From Metaruminococcus_A sp964607135 (GTDB lineage: Bacteria; Bacillota; Clostridia; Oscillospirales; Ruminococcaceae), in NCBI GenBank assembly GCA_964607135.1, contig CAZSIV010000035.1, forward strand, positions 1 through 23,630: a stretch of DNA of 23,630 nt, read 5' to 3'. This document shows positions 15,416 through 22,027 of this stretch, piece by piece; position 1 is the stretch's first letter, and the number at the start of each line of letters is the position of its first letter. A program made the translations under genes and the position numbers. The notes beneath the pieces were generated by a model, which saw only the letters and a program-made list of their open reading frames with translations, was not told the origin of the DNA and did no database searches.

Positions 15416-16292
15416 AGAAGGGGCAACCAATGTATGGCTGAACCGCCTGATGTCGCTCGCCTCGATCGGGGTTTTGACGACCTGTTTGCTTTTGGTCGGC
15501 TTTTCCTGGCTGATTACGGCGAATATCAATAATATGATCGATTATATCGGCGACCAGAATGAAGTGATGTTTTTCATTAAAGACGATGCGACCGAGGAAC
15601 AGATCAGCCAAAATCTTGAGTTGCTTAAACAGGATGAGCGTTTGTTTGATGTAATTTACATCAATAAAGAACAGGCGCTGGAAGAGTTCAAGGTGACGAT
15701 GGGGGAGGATGCTGTCATTTTGGAAGGGCTTGAGGGGGAGGATAACCCCTGCGCGGCTTCTTTTCGGTTTAAGGTTTCGGATATCTCCCAGACCTCAGCG
15801 GTCGTTGCGGAGCTTCAGCAGAACCCGATCAAAGAAAAGATCAATGCGCCGACCGACGTTGCAGACACCATGACGAATATCAAGGACATGATCAATGTCT
15901 TCAGCGTGGTGCTGGTAGCGGTTCTCTGTGTGGTTTCCCTGGTGATTATTGCCAACACCATCCGGGCGACGGTATTCAGCCGCCGCAGGGAAATCAATAT
16001 CATGAAGTATGTGGGGGCCACCAACAATTTCATTCGGGTTCCGTTCTTTGTAGAGGGCGTTTTGATCGGTGCGATTGCTGCGGTATTGGCATTTTTGCTG
16101 ACCTGGGGCGGCTATGTTTTATTATTTGGCTATATCAGCGACCATGCATCCACCTGGCTCGGCCAGCTGCTGGGCAGTCTGATTCTGTTTGACGATATCA
16201 TGTGGCCGCTGTTCGGAAGCTTTCTGGGGGCTGGCATTGTCGTCGGCACGGTCGGCTGTACCTTCAGCGTTCGGAATCATCTCAAGGTTTGA
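15384..16292 (+). CDS. ftsX: Cell-division membrane protein FtsX
   Basis: FtsX is the membrane half of FtsEX. It relays ATP hydrolysis by FtsE to an extracellular murein hydrolase. The protein is 302 aa. It has one helix near 25-47, a large extracellular domain (about 50-165), and three helices near 172-197, 215-245 and 272-296. Type VII ABC/MacB-like topology is evident. The loop after helix 2 carries SRRREINIMKYVGAT, the conserved coupling segment. SD AGGAGG lies before ATG 15384, inside ftsE. The neighbours 16308 and 17513 are its likely functional partners. Confidence 0.95.
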   Translation: MRANSFKYLVKEGATNVWLNRLMSLASIGVLTTCLLLVGFSWLITANINNMIDYIGDQNEVMFFIKDDATEEQISQNLELLKQDERLFDVIYINKEQALEEFKVTMGEDAVILEGLEGEDNPCAASFRFKVSDISQTSAVVAELQQNPIKEKINAPTDVADTMTNIKDMINVFSVVLVAVLCVVSLVIIANTIRATVFSRRREINIMKYVGATNNFIRVPFFVEGVLIGAIAAVLAFLLTWGGYVLLFGYISDHASTWLGQLLGSLILFDDIMWPLFGSFLGAGIVVGTVGCTFSVRNHLKV

Positions 16293-16307
16293 TAGAGGAG
16301 GATTGCA

Positions 16308-17477
16308 GTGACAAAGAAGAAAACATGGACAAAAGTGATTGCGGTTTTGCTTTTTTGCACCGTGTTGACGGTAGGAGCTGCTTCAGTGCATCCCTTTAGG
16401 GCGGAGGCTACGACCCTGGCTGAACTTGAGAACAAGCTCAACGATCTCAAAAACCAGGAGAAACAGATTGCCAATGAATTAAATCAAGCGAAAAAAGACG
16501 TTAAAAATCAAGAGTCATATCAAAACCAGCTGAGCTATCAGATCAGCAATGTCGAAAGTCAGATTTCGACATTGAATCAGCGGATCAGCACCCTCAACGA
16601 TCAGATTTCTCAAAAAGAAACGGAGATTGAACAGGCGCAGAGAAATATCGATGAAAATTTCGATCTTTTTAAAAAGCGGCTGCGGGCTATGTATATGTCA
16701 AACGATGCGACTGTCTTAAGCGTCCTTTTCGGCAGCTCCACTTTTGCGGAGTTTCTATCGGCCGCTGAGACGATCCAGCGGATTGCTGATCATGACGACC
16801 GGCTGATTGAAGAGCTGAGTGCCCAGAAAAGGCAGATTGAAGAGGATAAAGCGGCGATTGAAGAGTCCCGCAAGCAGGTGGAAGCCGACCGCCAGTCGCT
16901 GATCTCTAAGCAGAGCCAGCTCGACCAGGCGAGAGCCGAGTCGAATGAAGAGCTTGAGCAGCTGAAATTATGGGAAGCCCAGGCTAAGAAGAGCTATGCT
17001 GAAATTGTGCAGGAGCTGGAAGCAGCCGATGCTGAGATCAAAGAGTATATTCGAACCCATCAAAGCACAGGCCAGCTTTCCCCCGGCGGATGGCTCTGGC
17101 CGGTGGCGGGTCGTACCCGTATCTCCAGCGGGTACGGGTACCGGATTCTCAACGGCGTTCGGGAGTTTCACAAAGGGATTGATATCCCCTGTCCATATAA
17201 TACGCCGATCCGCGCTGCAAAAAGCGGAACAGTTATCCGTGCGAATTTCAGCAGCTCCTATGGCAATATTGTCATCATTGACCACGGGGGCGGCTATTCT
17301 ACAGTTTATGCACATAACACCAGCCTGCAGGTTTCCTATGGGCAGCAGGTGCAGCAGGGGCAGACCGTTGCGCTCGCAGGACAGACGGGACAGGCCTATG
17401 GCGTGCATTGCCATTTTGAGGTGCGCATCAACGGCGTAGTGGAAAATCCGCTCAACTATGTGATGGCGACCGGATGA
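16308..17477 (+). CDS. Secreted coiled-coil M23 endopeptidase (EnvC/PcsB-like FtsEX partner)
   Basis: This 389-aa protein starts at GTG 16308 with AGAGGAGG six nt upstream and 15 nt after ftsX. A signal peptide spans about 1-33 (cleavage near AEA). A long coiled coil follows at about 35-240, rich in Gln and Glu. An M23 lysostaphin-like domain lies at 260-385. Zinc ligands and catalytic residues are all present: His288 and Asp292 (HKGID), His336 (YAH), and His367/His369 (HCHFEV). This should be an active peptidoglycan endopeptidase, unlike E. coli EnvC, whose LytM domain is degenerate. Placement directly after ftsX and the coiled coil argue that FtsEX activates it. That link is inference from known EnvC, PcsB and CwlO systems. 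Confidence 0.9.
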   Translation: MTKKKTWTKVIAVLLFCTVLTVGAASVHPFRAEATTLAELENKLNDLKNQEKQIANELNQAKKDVKNQESYQNQLSYQISNVESQISTLNQRISTLNDQISQKETEIEQAQRNIDENFDLFKKRLRAMYMSNDATVLSVLFGSSTFAEFLSAAETIQRIADHDDRLIEELSAQKRQIEEDKAAIEESRKQVEADRQSLISKQSQLDQARAESNEELEQLKLWEAQAKKSYAEIVQELEAADAEIKEYIRTHQSTGQLSPGGWLWPVAGRTRISSGYGYRILNGVREFHKGIDIPCPYNTPIRAAKSGTVIRANFSSSYGNIVIIDHGGGYSTVYAHNTSLQVSYGQQVQQGQTVALAGQTGQAYGVHCHFEVRINGVVENPLNYVMATG

Positions 17478-17512
17478 TGGAAGATGGACAACGATGAATT
17501 GGGAGGCGGCGG

Positions 17513-18712
17513 ATGAATAAAAAGATTTCTCTGGGCGCGGCGATCAGCTTTATGGCGGTGGTTGCGGCAATTACCTTTACTGTTACCATGATTTTCTCGA
17601 TGAATATCTTTAACGACAAGGTCTATAACGTAAAGGAACGGGAAGAGCTTTATAAAAAGGTTTCTGAAATAGACCATCTGATCCGCCAGAATTATATTGG
17701 TGAGCTGGACGAACAGTCGCTGCTCGACGAGCTTTCAAGCGGGTTGATAGCTGGGTCGGACGACCCTTATGCTGCTTATTATGACGCGGAGACATTCAGC
17801 AGACTCCAGGCGATTGAAAACGGCAGGCTGGTGGGGATTGGTGCGGAGATGTCGCGGGATGAAAGCGGCTATATCCGTTTGAACACCGTATATGACAATT
17901 CCCCGGCGGCTGCGGCGGAGCTGAAGGACGGCGACTTGATCGTCGCGGTAAATGAGCAGGATATCCGGACGGCCGGGTATACGGAATCTCTTGAACAGTT
18001 GATGGGTGAACCCGGAACGAGGGTGCAGATTACTTACCGCCGCGACAGTGTGGACAGCAGCTGTCAGATCCTTTATAAAGCCTTTGAGATGCCGGTCGTG
18101 TCGCTGGAAATGCGCGAGGACGGGAATGCGTATGTCAAAATTTCTGCCTTTTCGGATGCTGCGGTCAAGCAGTTCCGCTCGGTGCTGAACGAAATCACGC
18201 AGTCTGAGGCCAGCGGGATCATCTTCGACCTGCGCAACACAGCGGGCGGGGATTTGATGAGCGCCTGCGAGATGCTGGATCTTCTTCTCCCGGCGGGGGA
18301 TCTGTTGTCCGCGACCTACAAGGATGGGACGACAGAGCTGCTGAAACGTTCGGACAGCAATGAAACGAACCTCCCTATGGTGACCCTGGTCAACAGTAAA
18401 ACGCAATATGCGGGGGAGCTTTTTGCGGCGAATGTGAGCGATTACGGAAAGTCGAAGCTGGTCGGCGTCAACACCTTCGGCCAGGGCGTCATGCAGCAGT
18501 CCTACCAGCTCAAGGACGGCAGCGGCATTGTTCTGAGCAGCGCTTATTTTAATCCTGCTGTCAGCGCCAACTTTAATGGGGTCGGAATCAAGCCGGATTA
18601 TGAGGTGGCCCTTTCCGCTGATGCGGAGAAAAGTTTGTCTTACGGGACGCTTGCGCAAGCTGATGATATGCAGCTCATCAAGGCGGTTGAGGTTCTGGAT
18701 ACATCCAAGTAG
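17513..18712 (+). CDS. S41 (CtpA-like) family protein with PDZ domain, catalytic residues missing
   Basis: This 399-aa envelope protein has an N-terminal membrane anchor (about 8-30) and an S41 cap region (DDPYAAYYDAETF). A PDZ domain covers about 95-185 (GIGAEMSRDE, NSPAAAAELKDGDLI). The S41 core has FDLRNTAGGDLMSA and TFGQGVMQQ. Active CtpA enzymes use Ser in a SASASE segment and Lys in SFGKGxVQ. Here the aligned positions are Tyr299 and Gly301 (KTQYAGE) and Gln324 (FGQG), while Gln328 is kept. Proteolysis by the usual dyad therefore seems lost, and a scaffold or adaptor role is inferred. SD GGGAGG precedes ATG 17513, 35 nt after the M23 gene. Confidence 0.85.
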   Translation: MNKKISLGAAISFMAVVAAITFTVTMIFSMNIFNDKVYNVKEREELYKKVSEIDHLIRQNYIGELDEQSLLDELSSGLIAGSDDPYAAYYDAETFSRLQAIENGRLVGIGAEMSRDESGYIRLNTVYDNSPAAAAELKDGDLIVAVNEQDIRTAGYTESLEQLMGEPGTRVQITYRRDSVDSSCQILYKAFEMPVVSLEMREDGNAYVKISAFSDAAVKQFRSVLNEITQSEASGIIFDLRNTAGGDLMSACEMLDLLLPAGDLLSATYKDGTTELLKRSDSNETNLPMVTLVNSKTQYAGELFAANVSDYGKSKLVGVNTFGQGVMQQSYQLKDGSGIVLSSAYFNPAVSANFNGVGIKPDYEVALSADAEKSLSYGTLAQADDMQLIKAVEVLDTSK

Positions 18713-18731
18713 CAAAAGCTGTATTTCTTTT

Positions 18732-18798
18732 CCATCCTTTTCATATACTTTGATAACTGCGCTGCGGCGTGAAGTGTATGAAAAGGGTGGTTGTTTTT
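18732..18798 (+). terminator. 19-bp hairpin with T tract, overlapping the next gene's SD
   Basis: Bases 18732-18750 pair with 18772-18790 over 19 bp (two G-T wobbles) around a 21-nt loop. TTGTTTTT follows at once. It reads as a strong intrinsic terminator of the ftsEX-ctpA operon. Its 3' arm contains the AAGGGTGG SD of the next gene, so it may also control translation. Confidence 0.7.
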
Positions 18799-19617
18799 AT
18801 GTTTGCAGTGATAATGGGAAAAGAGCAGACTTATCAAAACGGTGGATTTCTGCGAAAAGGGTATGGGATCAAAACAGTGCCGTACAACGGAGGTTTTTAT
18901 CGCGTTGTTTCCTTAAAGCGCCGCCGAGTGAACTGGAAAAAACTGGCATCGGAATTGGGTGCCGTTTCCTCTCAGGCGATTTTATGCGGCGATATCCGCC
19001 TTCCGGACGGCTGCGGCATCACTCCGCCGGATCCCTCTGAGATCAGTTATGCGTTTTTAAAAAACGCGGTGGAATTTTTGCTGAAATCTACGCCGGTCCC
19101 GATTCAGAAGCGCTCTGCGACGGTGATCGACCTGCGTGGCGTTTACCACGATCTTGCCCGGGTTATGGCAAAACACTGCGCTCTGCTCAAGGTGGTGACG
19201 CTCCACAGGGAAAGCTATGACCACCTTTCGGAGCAGCTTCGGGAGGAATTCGGCGCTGTGCTGCAGGTCACCGATGTGTTGGATCATCCCAACGACAACC
19301 TGATGATTGTCTCGCCAAAGGGCTTCGGCGCCGATTTTTCAGGGGCGCTTTCGGTTCCGGTCTTTACACTGGAGCCGGATCAATTCAAAGGAACGGAGAC
19401 GGTGAGCGGTTTTTCAGGCGCCGATCTTTCGCCCTTTGACCTGTCGCTGCCGGACGGCATCGATCCGCTGCTCCTCGCCGCCGCGCTGTATGGGGTAGAA
19501 GCTCACCGCGAGCTCAAAAATTTTGTGCCTGAAAAGTGCATCTGGGATAATCGGGAAACCACGCTGCAAAATATTCTGGAAAAGAGATTCTCGCTTGACA
19601 CCGCGGATCAGATTTAA
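18799..19617 (+). CDS. Uncharacterised conserved-looking cytoplasmic protein
   Basis: I do not recognise this 272-aa protein. It has no signal peptide or membrane helix. The first 40 residues are followed by a basic patch (SLKRRRVNWKKLASEL). An alternating hydrophobic beta/alpha pattern follows (ATVIDLRGVYHDLARVMAKH, then LKVVTLHRESYDHLSEQL, LQVTDVLDHP, DNLMIVSPKG), reminiscent of a Rossmann-like fold. It starts at ATG 18799, eight nt after AAGGGTGG; a GTG at 18769 lies in the hairpin loop and is less likely. Its 3' end carries the greA promoter. No dedicated promoter is seen, so expression depends on readthrough of the hairpin at 18732-18798. Confidence 0.75.
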   Translation: MFAVIMGKEQTYQNGGFLRKGYGIKTVPYNGGFYRVVSLKRRRVNWKKLASELGAVSSQAILCGDIRLPDGCGITPPDPSEISYAFLKNAVEFLLKSTPVPIQKRSATVIDLRGVYHDLARVMAKHCALLKVVTLHRESYDHLSEQLREEFGAVLQVTDVLDHPNDNLMIVSPKGFGADFSGALSVPVFTLEPDQFKGTETVSGFSGADLSPFDLSLPDGIDPLLLAAALYGVEAHRELKNFVPEKCIWDNRETTLQNILEKRFSLDTADQI

Positions 19618-19623
19618 TATAAT
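19595..19623 (+). promoter_or_regulatory. Perfect-consensus sigma-A promoter of greA
   Basis: TTGACA (19595-19600), exactly 17 nt, then TATAAT (19618-19623) match consensus at all 12 positions. The -35 lies within the last codons of the upstream gene and the -10 starts directly after its stop. Confidence 0.9.
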
Positions 19624-19646
19624 AGGTACATTGTAAATGTGGCAGA

Positions 19647-19673
19647 AGCTTCCTTCCCGGAGGCTTTTGTTTC
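19647..19673 (+). terminator. Terminator-like hairpin in the greA leader
   Basis: AGCTTCC (19647-19653) pairs with GGAGGCT (19659-19665, one wobble) around TTCCC, followed by TTTGTTTCT. The pairing can extend to 10 bp from 19644. It sits between the greA promoter and its SD (AGGAGG, 19676-19681), so it could attenuate greA or release a short leader RNA. Confidence 0.5.
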
Positions 19674-19689
19674 TGAGGAGGAATTTTGC

Positions 19690-20166
19690 ATGTCTGCAAA
19701 ACAGGTTGTGCTGACTGAGGATGGTTTAAAACGACTGGAGGAAGAGCTCGAAGAGCTCAAAACGATAAAGCGGAAGGAAGTTGCGGAAAAAATTAAAATA
19801 GCGCTTTCTTTCGGAGACCTTTCTGAAAATAGCGAATATGACGAGGCGAAAAACGAGCAGGCTATGGTCGAGGCCAGAATTGTCCAGGTGGAAGCGATCC
19901 TCAAAAATGTCAAGGTGCTGGAGGCTGATGATCTTGGAACAGATGTTGTCAACCTCGGTTCTAAGGTGAAAATCCGTGACGTTGAGTTTGACGAGATCAT
20001 GGAGTACCATCTGGTCGGTTCGACGGAAGCCGATCCGATGAACGGTAAAATTTCAGATGAATCTCCGGTGGGGAAAGCGCTCCTCGGGCATCATACGGGG
20101 GAGACTGTTGAGGCGGAAACGCCTTCCGGTATGGTTCAGTTTGAGATATTAGAGATCATGAAATAG
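19690..20166 (+). CDS. greA: Transcript cleavage factor GreA
   Basis: GreA enters the RNA polymerase secondary channel and stimulates cleavage of backtracked RNA. It is 158 aa, the E. coli length. The N-terminal coiled coil spans about 8-75. Its tip carries Asp43 and Glu46 (FGDLSENSEYDEAK), which position the catalytic metal. The C-terminal FKBP-like domain covers 85-158. ATG 19690 has AGGAGG eight nt upstream; an in-frame GTG at 19639 would add 17 unconserved residues from the leader hairpin and is rejected. lysS follows after 89 nt. Confidence 0.97.
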   Translation: MSAKQVVLTEDGLKRLEEELEELKTIKRKEVAEKIKIALSFGDLSENSEYDEAKNEQAMVEARIVQVEAILKNVKVLEADDLGTDVVNLGSKVKIRDVEFDEIMEYHLVGSTEADPMNGKISDESPVGKALLGHHTGETVEAETPSGMVQFEILEIMK

Positions 20167-20174
20167 GATTTCAT

Positions 20175-20198
20175 ACAAAGGGCGCAAGCCCTTTGTTT
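20175..20198 (+). terminator. Intrinsic terminator after greA
   Basis: ACAAAGGGC (20175-20183) pairs perfectly with GCCCTTTGT (20188-20196) around a GCAA tetraloop, followed by a short TT. The weak T tail may allow readthrough into lysS, for which no clear promoter is seen. Confidence 0.65.
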
Positions 20199-20255
20199 AT
20201 GTATTGGCAGCAAAAATGCCAGACGGTTGGATAAAAACAAGGGAGGTTCAAATAA

Positions 20256-21755
20256 ATGAGTGATCTAAGCAGCGAAGCGGCTTTGCAGGAGGAACTACAT
20301 GAGCAACGGCGGGTTCGTCGGGAAAAGCTCGCAGAATTGCAGAGCGCGGGAAAAAACCCTTATGAAATTACGTCTTACGATGTGACCCATACCGCAAAGG
20401 AAATCCGGGATTGTTTTGAGGAGCTGGAGGGGAAATCAGTTTCTTTGGCAGGCAGGATTATGAGCCGTCGGAAAATGGGGAAAGCAAGCTTTATTGATAT
20501 CCGCGACCATACCGACCGGATGCAGTCCTACGTGCGGCTGGACGACGTGGGGGAGGAAAGCTATAACGCCTTTAAAAAATGGGATATCGGGGATATTATA
20601 GGATTGAAAGGGACCGTTTTTAAAACCAAGACAGGGGAGATTTCTGTCCATGCGACCGATATCATCCTCCTTTCGAAATCGCTCCTTCCCCTTCCGGAAA
20701 AGTTTCACGGCCTGACCGATACCGATATGCGGTACCGCCAGCGCTATGTGGATTTGATCGTCAACCCGGAGGTGCGGGATACGTTCTATAAGCGGAGCCA
20801 GATTCTGCGGGAAATCCGCACTTATCTCGACGGAAAGGGATATCTGGAAGTGGATACCCCAGTTCTCCATACCCTGGAAATTGGCGCGGCAGCCCGTCCC
20901 TTTGTCACCCATCACAATGCTTTGGATCTCGACATGTACCTCCGGATCGAGACGGAGCTCTACTTAAAGCGGCTGATCGTCGGCGGCTTTGACCGGGTCT
21001 ATGAGGTGGGGCGGATTTTCCGCAACGAGGGGATGGATACTTCCCACAACCCTGAGTTTACTTCGATTGAAATGTACCAAGCGTATACAGATTATTTCGG
21101 CATGATGGATTTGATCGAGGATATGTACCGGACGATTACCCTCCATGTCTGCGGTTCCGGCGTCATCACTTATCAGGGGACGGAAATCGATATGGCTTCT
21201 CCCTGGGCGAGAATGACCATGGTGGAAGCGGTAAAACAGTACGCAGGGGTGGATTACGCCGATTGGGAGGACGATGAGGCGGCGCGTGCCTGTGCGAAGG
21301 AGCGCGGCGTTGAGGTGGAGGAAGGCGCTTCCGCTACCAAGGGGCATGTCTTGATCGCCTTTTTTGAGGCCTTTGTCGAGGACAAGCTGATCCAGCCGAC
21401 GATTATTTACGATTATCCGGTGGAAAACTCTCCGCTCGCTAAGCGCAAACCCTCTGATCCTGCGTTCACCGAACGGTTCGAATACTTCATCTATAACCGG
21501 GAGATGGGCAACGCCTTTTCAGAGCTCAACGATCCGATCGACCAGAAGGCGCGTTTTGTCAAGCAGGTGGAGGCCAAACGTGCACAGGGGGCGAACGCGG
21601 AGGTTGACGAAGACTTTATCACCGCGCTGGAATATGGGATGCCGCCGACAGGCGGGCTCGGGTTTGGCCTCGACCGGCTGGTGATGCTCTTAACCGACAG
21701 CGCATCGATCCGCGATGTTCTGCTGTTCCCGACAATGAAGCCCTTGGACAACTAA
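20256..21755 (+). CDS. lysS: Lysyl-tRNA synthetase (class II)
   Basis: LysRS charges tRNA-Lys with lysine. It is 499 aa. The N-terminal OB-fold anticodon-binding domain spans about 55-150 (SLAGRIMSRRKMGKASFIDI). Motif 1 lies around YRQRYVDLIVNPEVR and the following GYLEVDTPVL. The GAAARPFVTHHNALD element is intact. Motif 2 FRNEGMD has Arg256. Motif 3 GGLGFGLDRLVM spans 466-477 with Arg474. The substrate-pocket segment NSPLAKRKPSDP is present. SD AAGGGAGG precedes ATG 20256. The greA-lysS order is common in bacteria. It is the last high-GC core gene of the window. Confidence 0.97.
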   Translation: MSDLSSEAALQEELHEQRRVRREKLAELQSAGKNPYEITSYDVTHTAKEIRDCFEELEGKSVSLAGRIMSRRKMGKASFIDIRDHTDRMQSYVRLDDVGEESYNAFKKWDIGDIIGLKGTVFKTKTGEISVHATDIILLSKSLLPLPEKFHGLTDTDMRYRQRYVDLIVNPEVRDTFYKRSQILREIRTYLDGKGYLEVDTPVLHTLEIGAAARPFVTHHNALDLDMYLRIETELYLKRLIVGGFDRVYEVGRIFRNEGMDTSHNPEFTSIEMYQAYTDYFGMMDLIEDMYRTITLHVCGSGVITYQGTEIDMASPWARMTMVEAVKQYAGVDYADWEDDEAARACAKERGVEVEEGASATKGHVLIAFFEAFVEDKLIQPTIIYDYPVENSPLAKRKPSDPAFTERFEYFIYNREMGNAFSELNDPIDQKARFVKQVEAKRAQGANAEVDEDFITALEYGMPPTGGLGFGLDRLVMLLTDSASIRDVLLFPTMKPLDN

Positions 21756-21820
21756 ATAGCCGAAAAAAGCCAGTGTTTTCAAGGGTTTTCGGGTTCCCGA
21801 TAACCCCCGAAAATACATCT

Positions 21821-21860
21821 TTACATCAAACTTACATCAAGTGGTGTTAAAGTTGATGCA
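21821..21860. repeat. Short repeated boxes resembling integrase arm sites
   Basis: TTACATCAA occurs at 21821-21829 and 21832-21840 with an 11-bp period. A near-inverted copy TTGATGCA lies at 21853-21860. A similar pair, TACATC and TACACCAA, occurs near 21954-21973. Short directly repeated boxes are typical of tyrosine-recombinase arm sites, but no integrase gene is in the window. Confidence 0.3.
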
Positions 21861-21895
21861 GAGACTAAAAAATCGCATAATTTTGAGTTTCACAC

Positions 21896-21934
21896 AGCTC
21901 CTGAGAAGTTACGGCTTTTCAGGAGCTTCTTTCA
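21896..21934 (+). terminator. Intrinsic terminator downstream of lysS
   Basis: AGCTCCTGAGAAG (21896-21908) pairs with 21915-21927 over 13 bp (one wobble) around a 6-nt loop, followed by TCTTTCATTTCTC. It is 140 nt after the lysS stop, so it may belong to lysS or to an inserted segment. Confidence 0.7.
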
Positions 21935-21988
21935 TTTCTCATAGTTTTCGGGCTACATCGCAAACTACACCAATCCCGTTTTTCTCAA

Positions 21989-21994
21989 TATAAT
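21989..21994 (+). promoter_or_regulatory. -10 element upstream of the zinc-ribbon gene
   Basis: TATAAT stands 33 nt before ATG 22028. The best -35 at 17 nt (TACACC, 21966-21971) matches only 3/6, so the promoter is weak or needs an activator. SD GAGGAAGGGG lies between it and the start. Confidence 0.4.
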
Positions 21995-22027
21995 GAGGAT
22001 AATCACAGAGGAAGGGGTGGTTGTACT

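Larger units (their letters stand above)
21756..22027. other. AT-richer junction between lysS and the accessory segment
   Basis: These 272 bases hold no gene. They contain an imperfect hairpin (TTTTCGGG 21786-21793 against CCCGAAAA 21806-21813), the TTACATCAA boxes, a terminator (21896-21934) and a -10-like TATAAT (21989-21994) ahead of the next gene. Composition shifts from the GC-rich core towards the AT-richer gene downstream. Confidence 0.5.

Noticed and set aside
17735..18715. 326-codon minus-strand frame across the S41 gene
   Set aside because: It is a shadow of the S41 coding sequence, with no start context and no recognisable domain.
20167..20255. T-box or lysine riboswitch before lysS
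   Set aside because: The 89-nt gap is filled by the greA terminator and an SD. It is too short for either element and lacks the T-box sequence.
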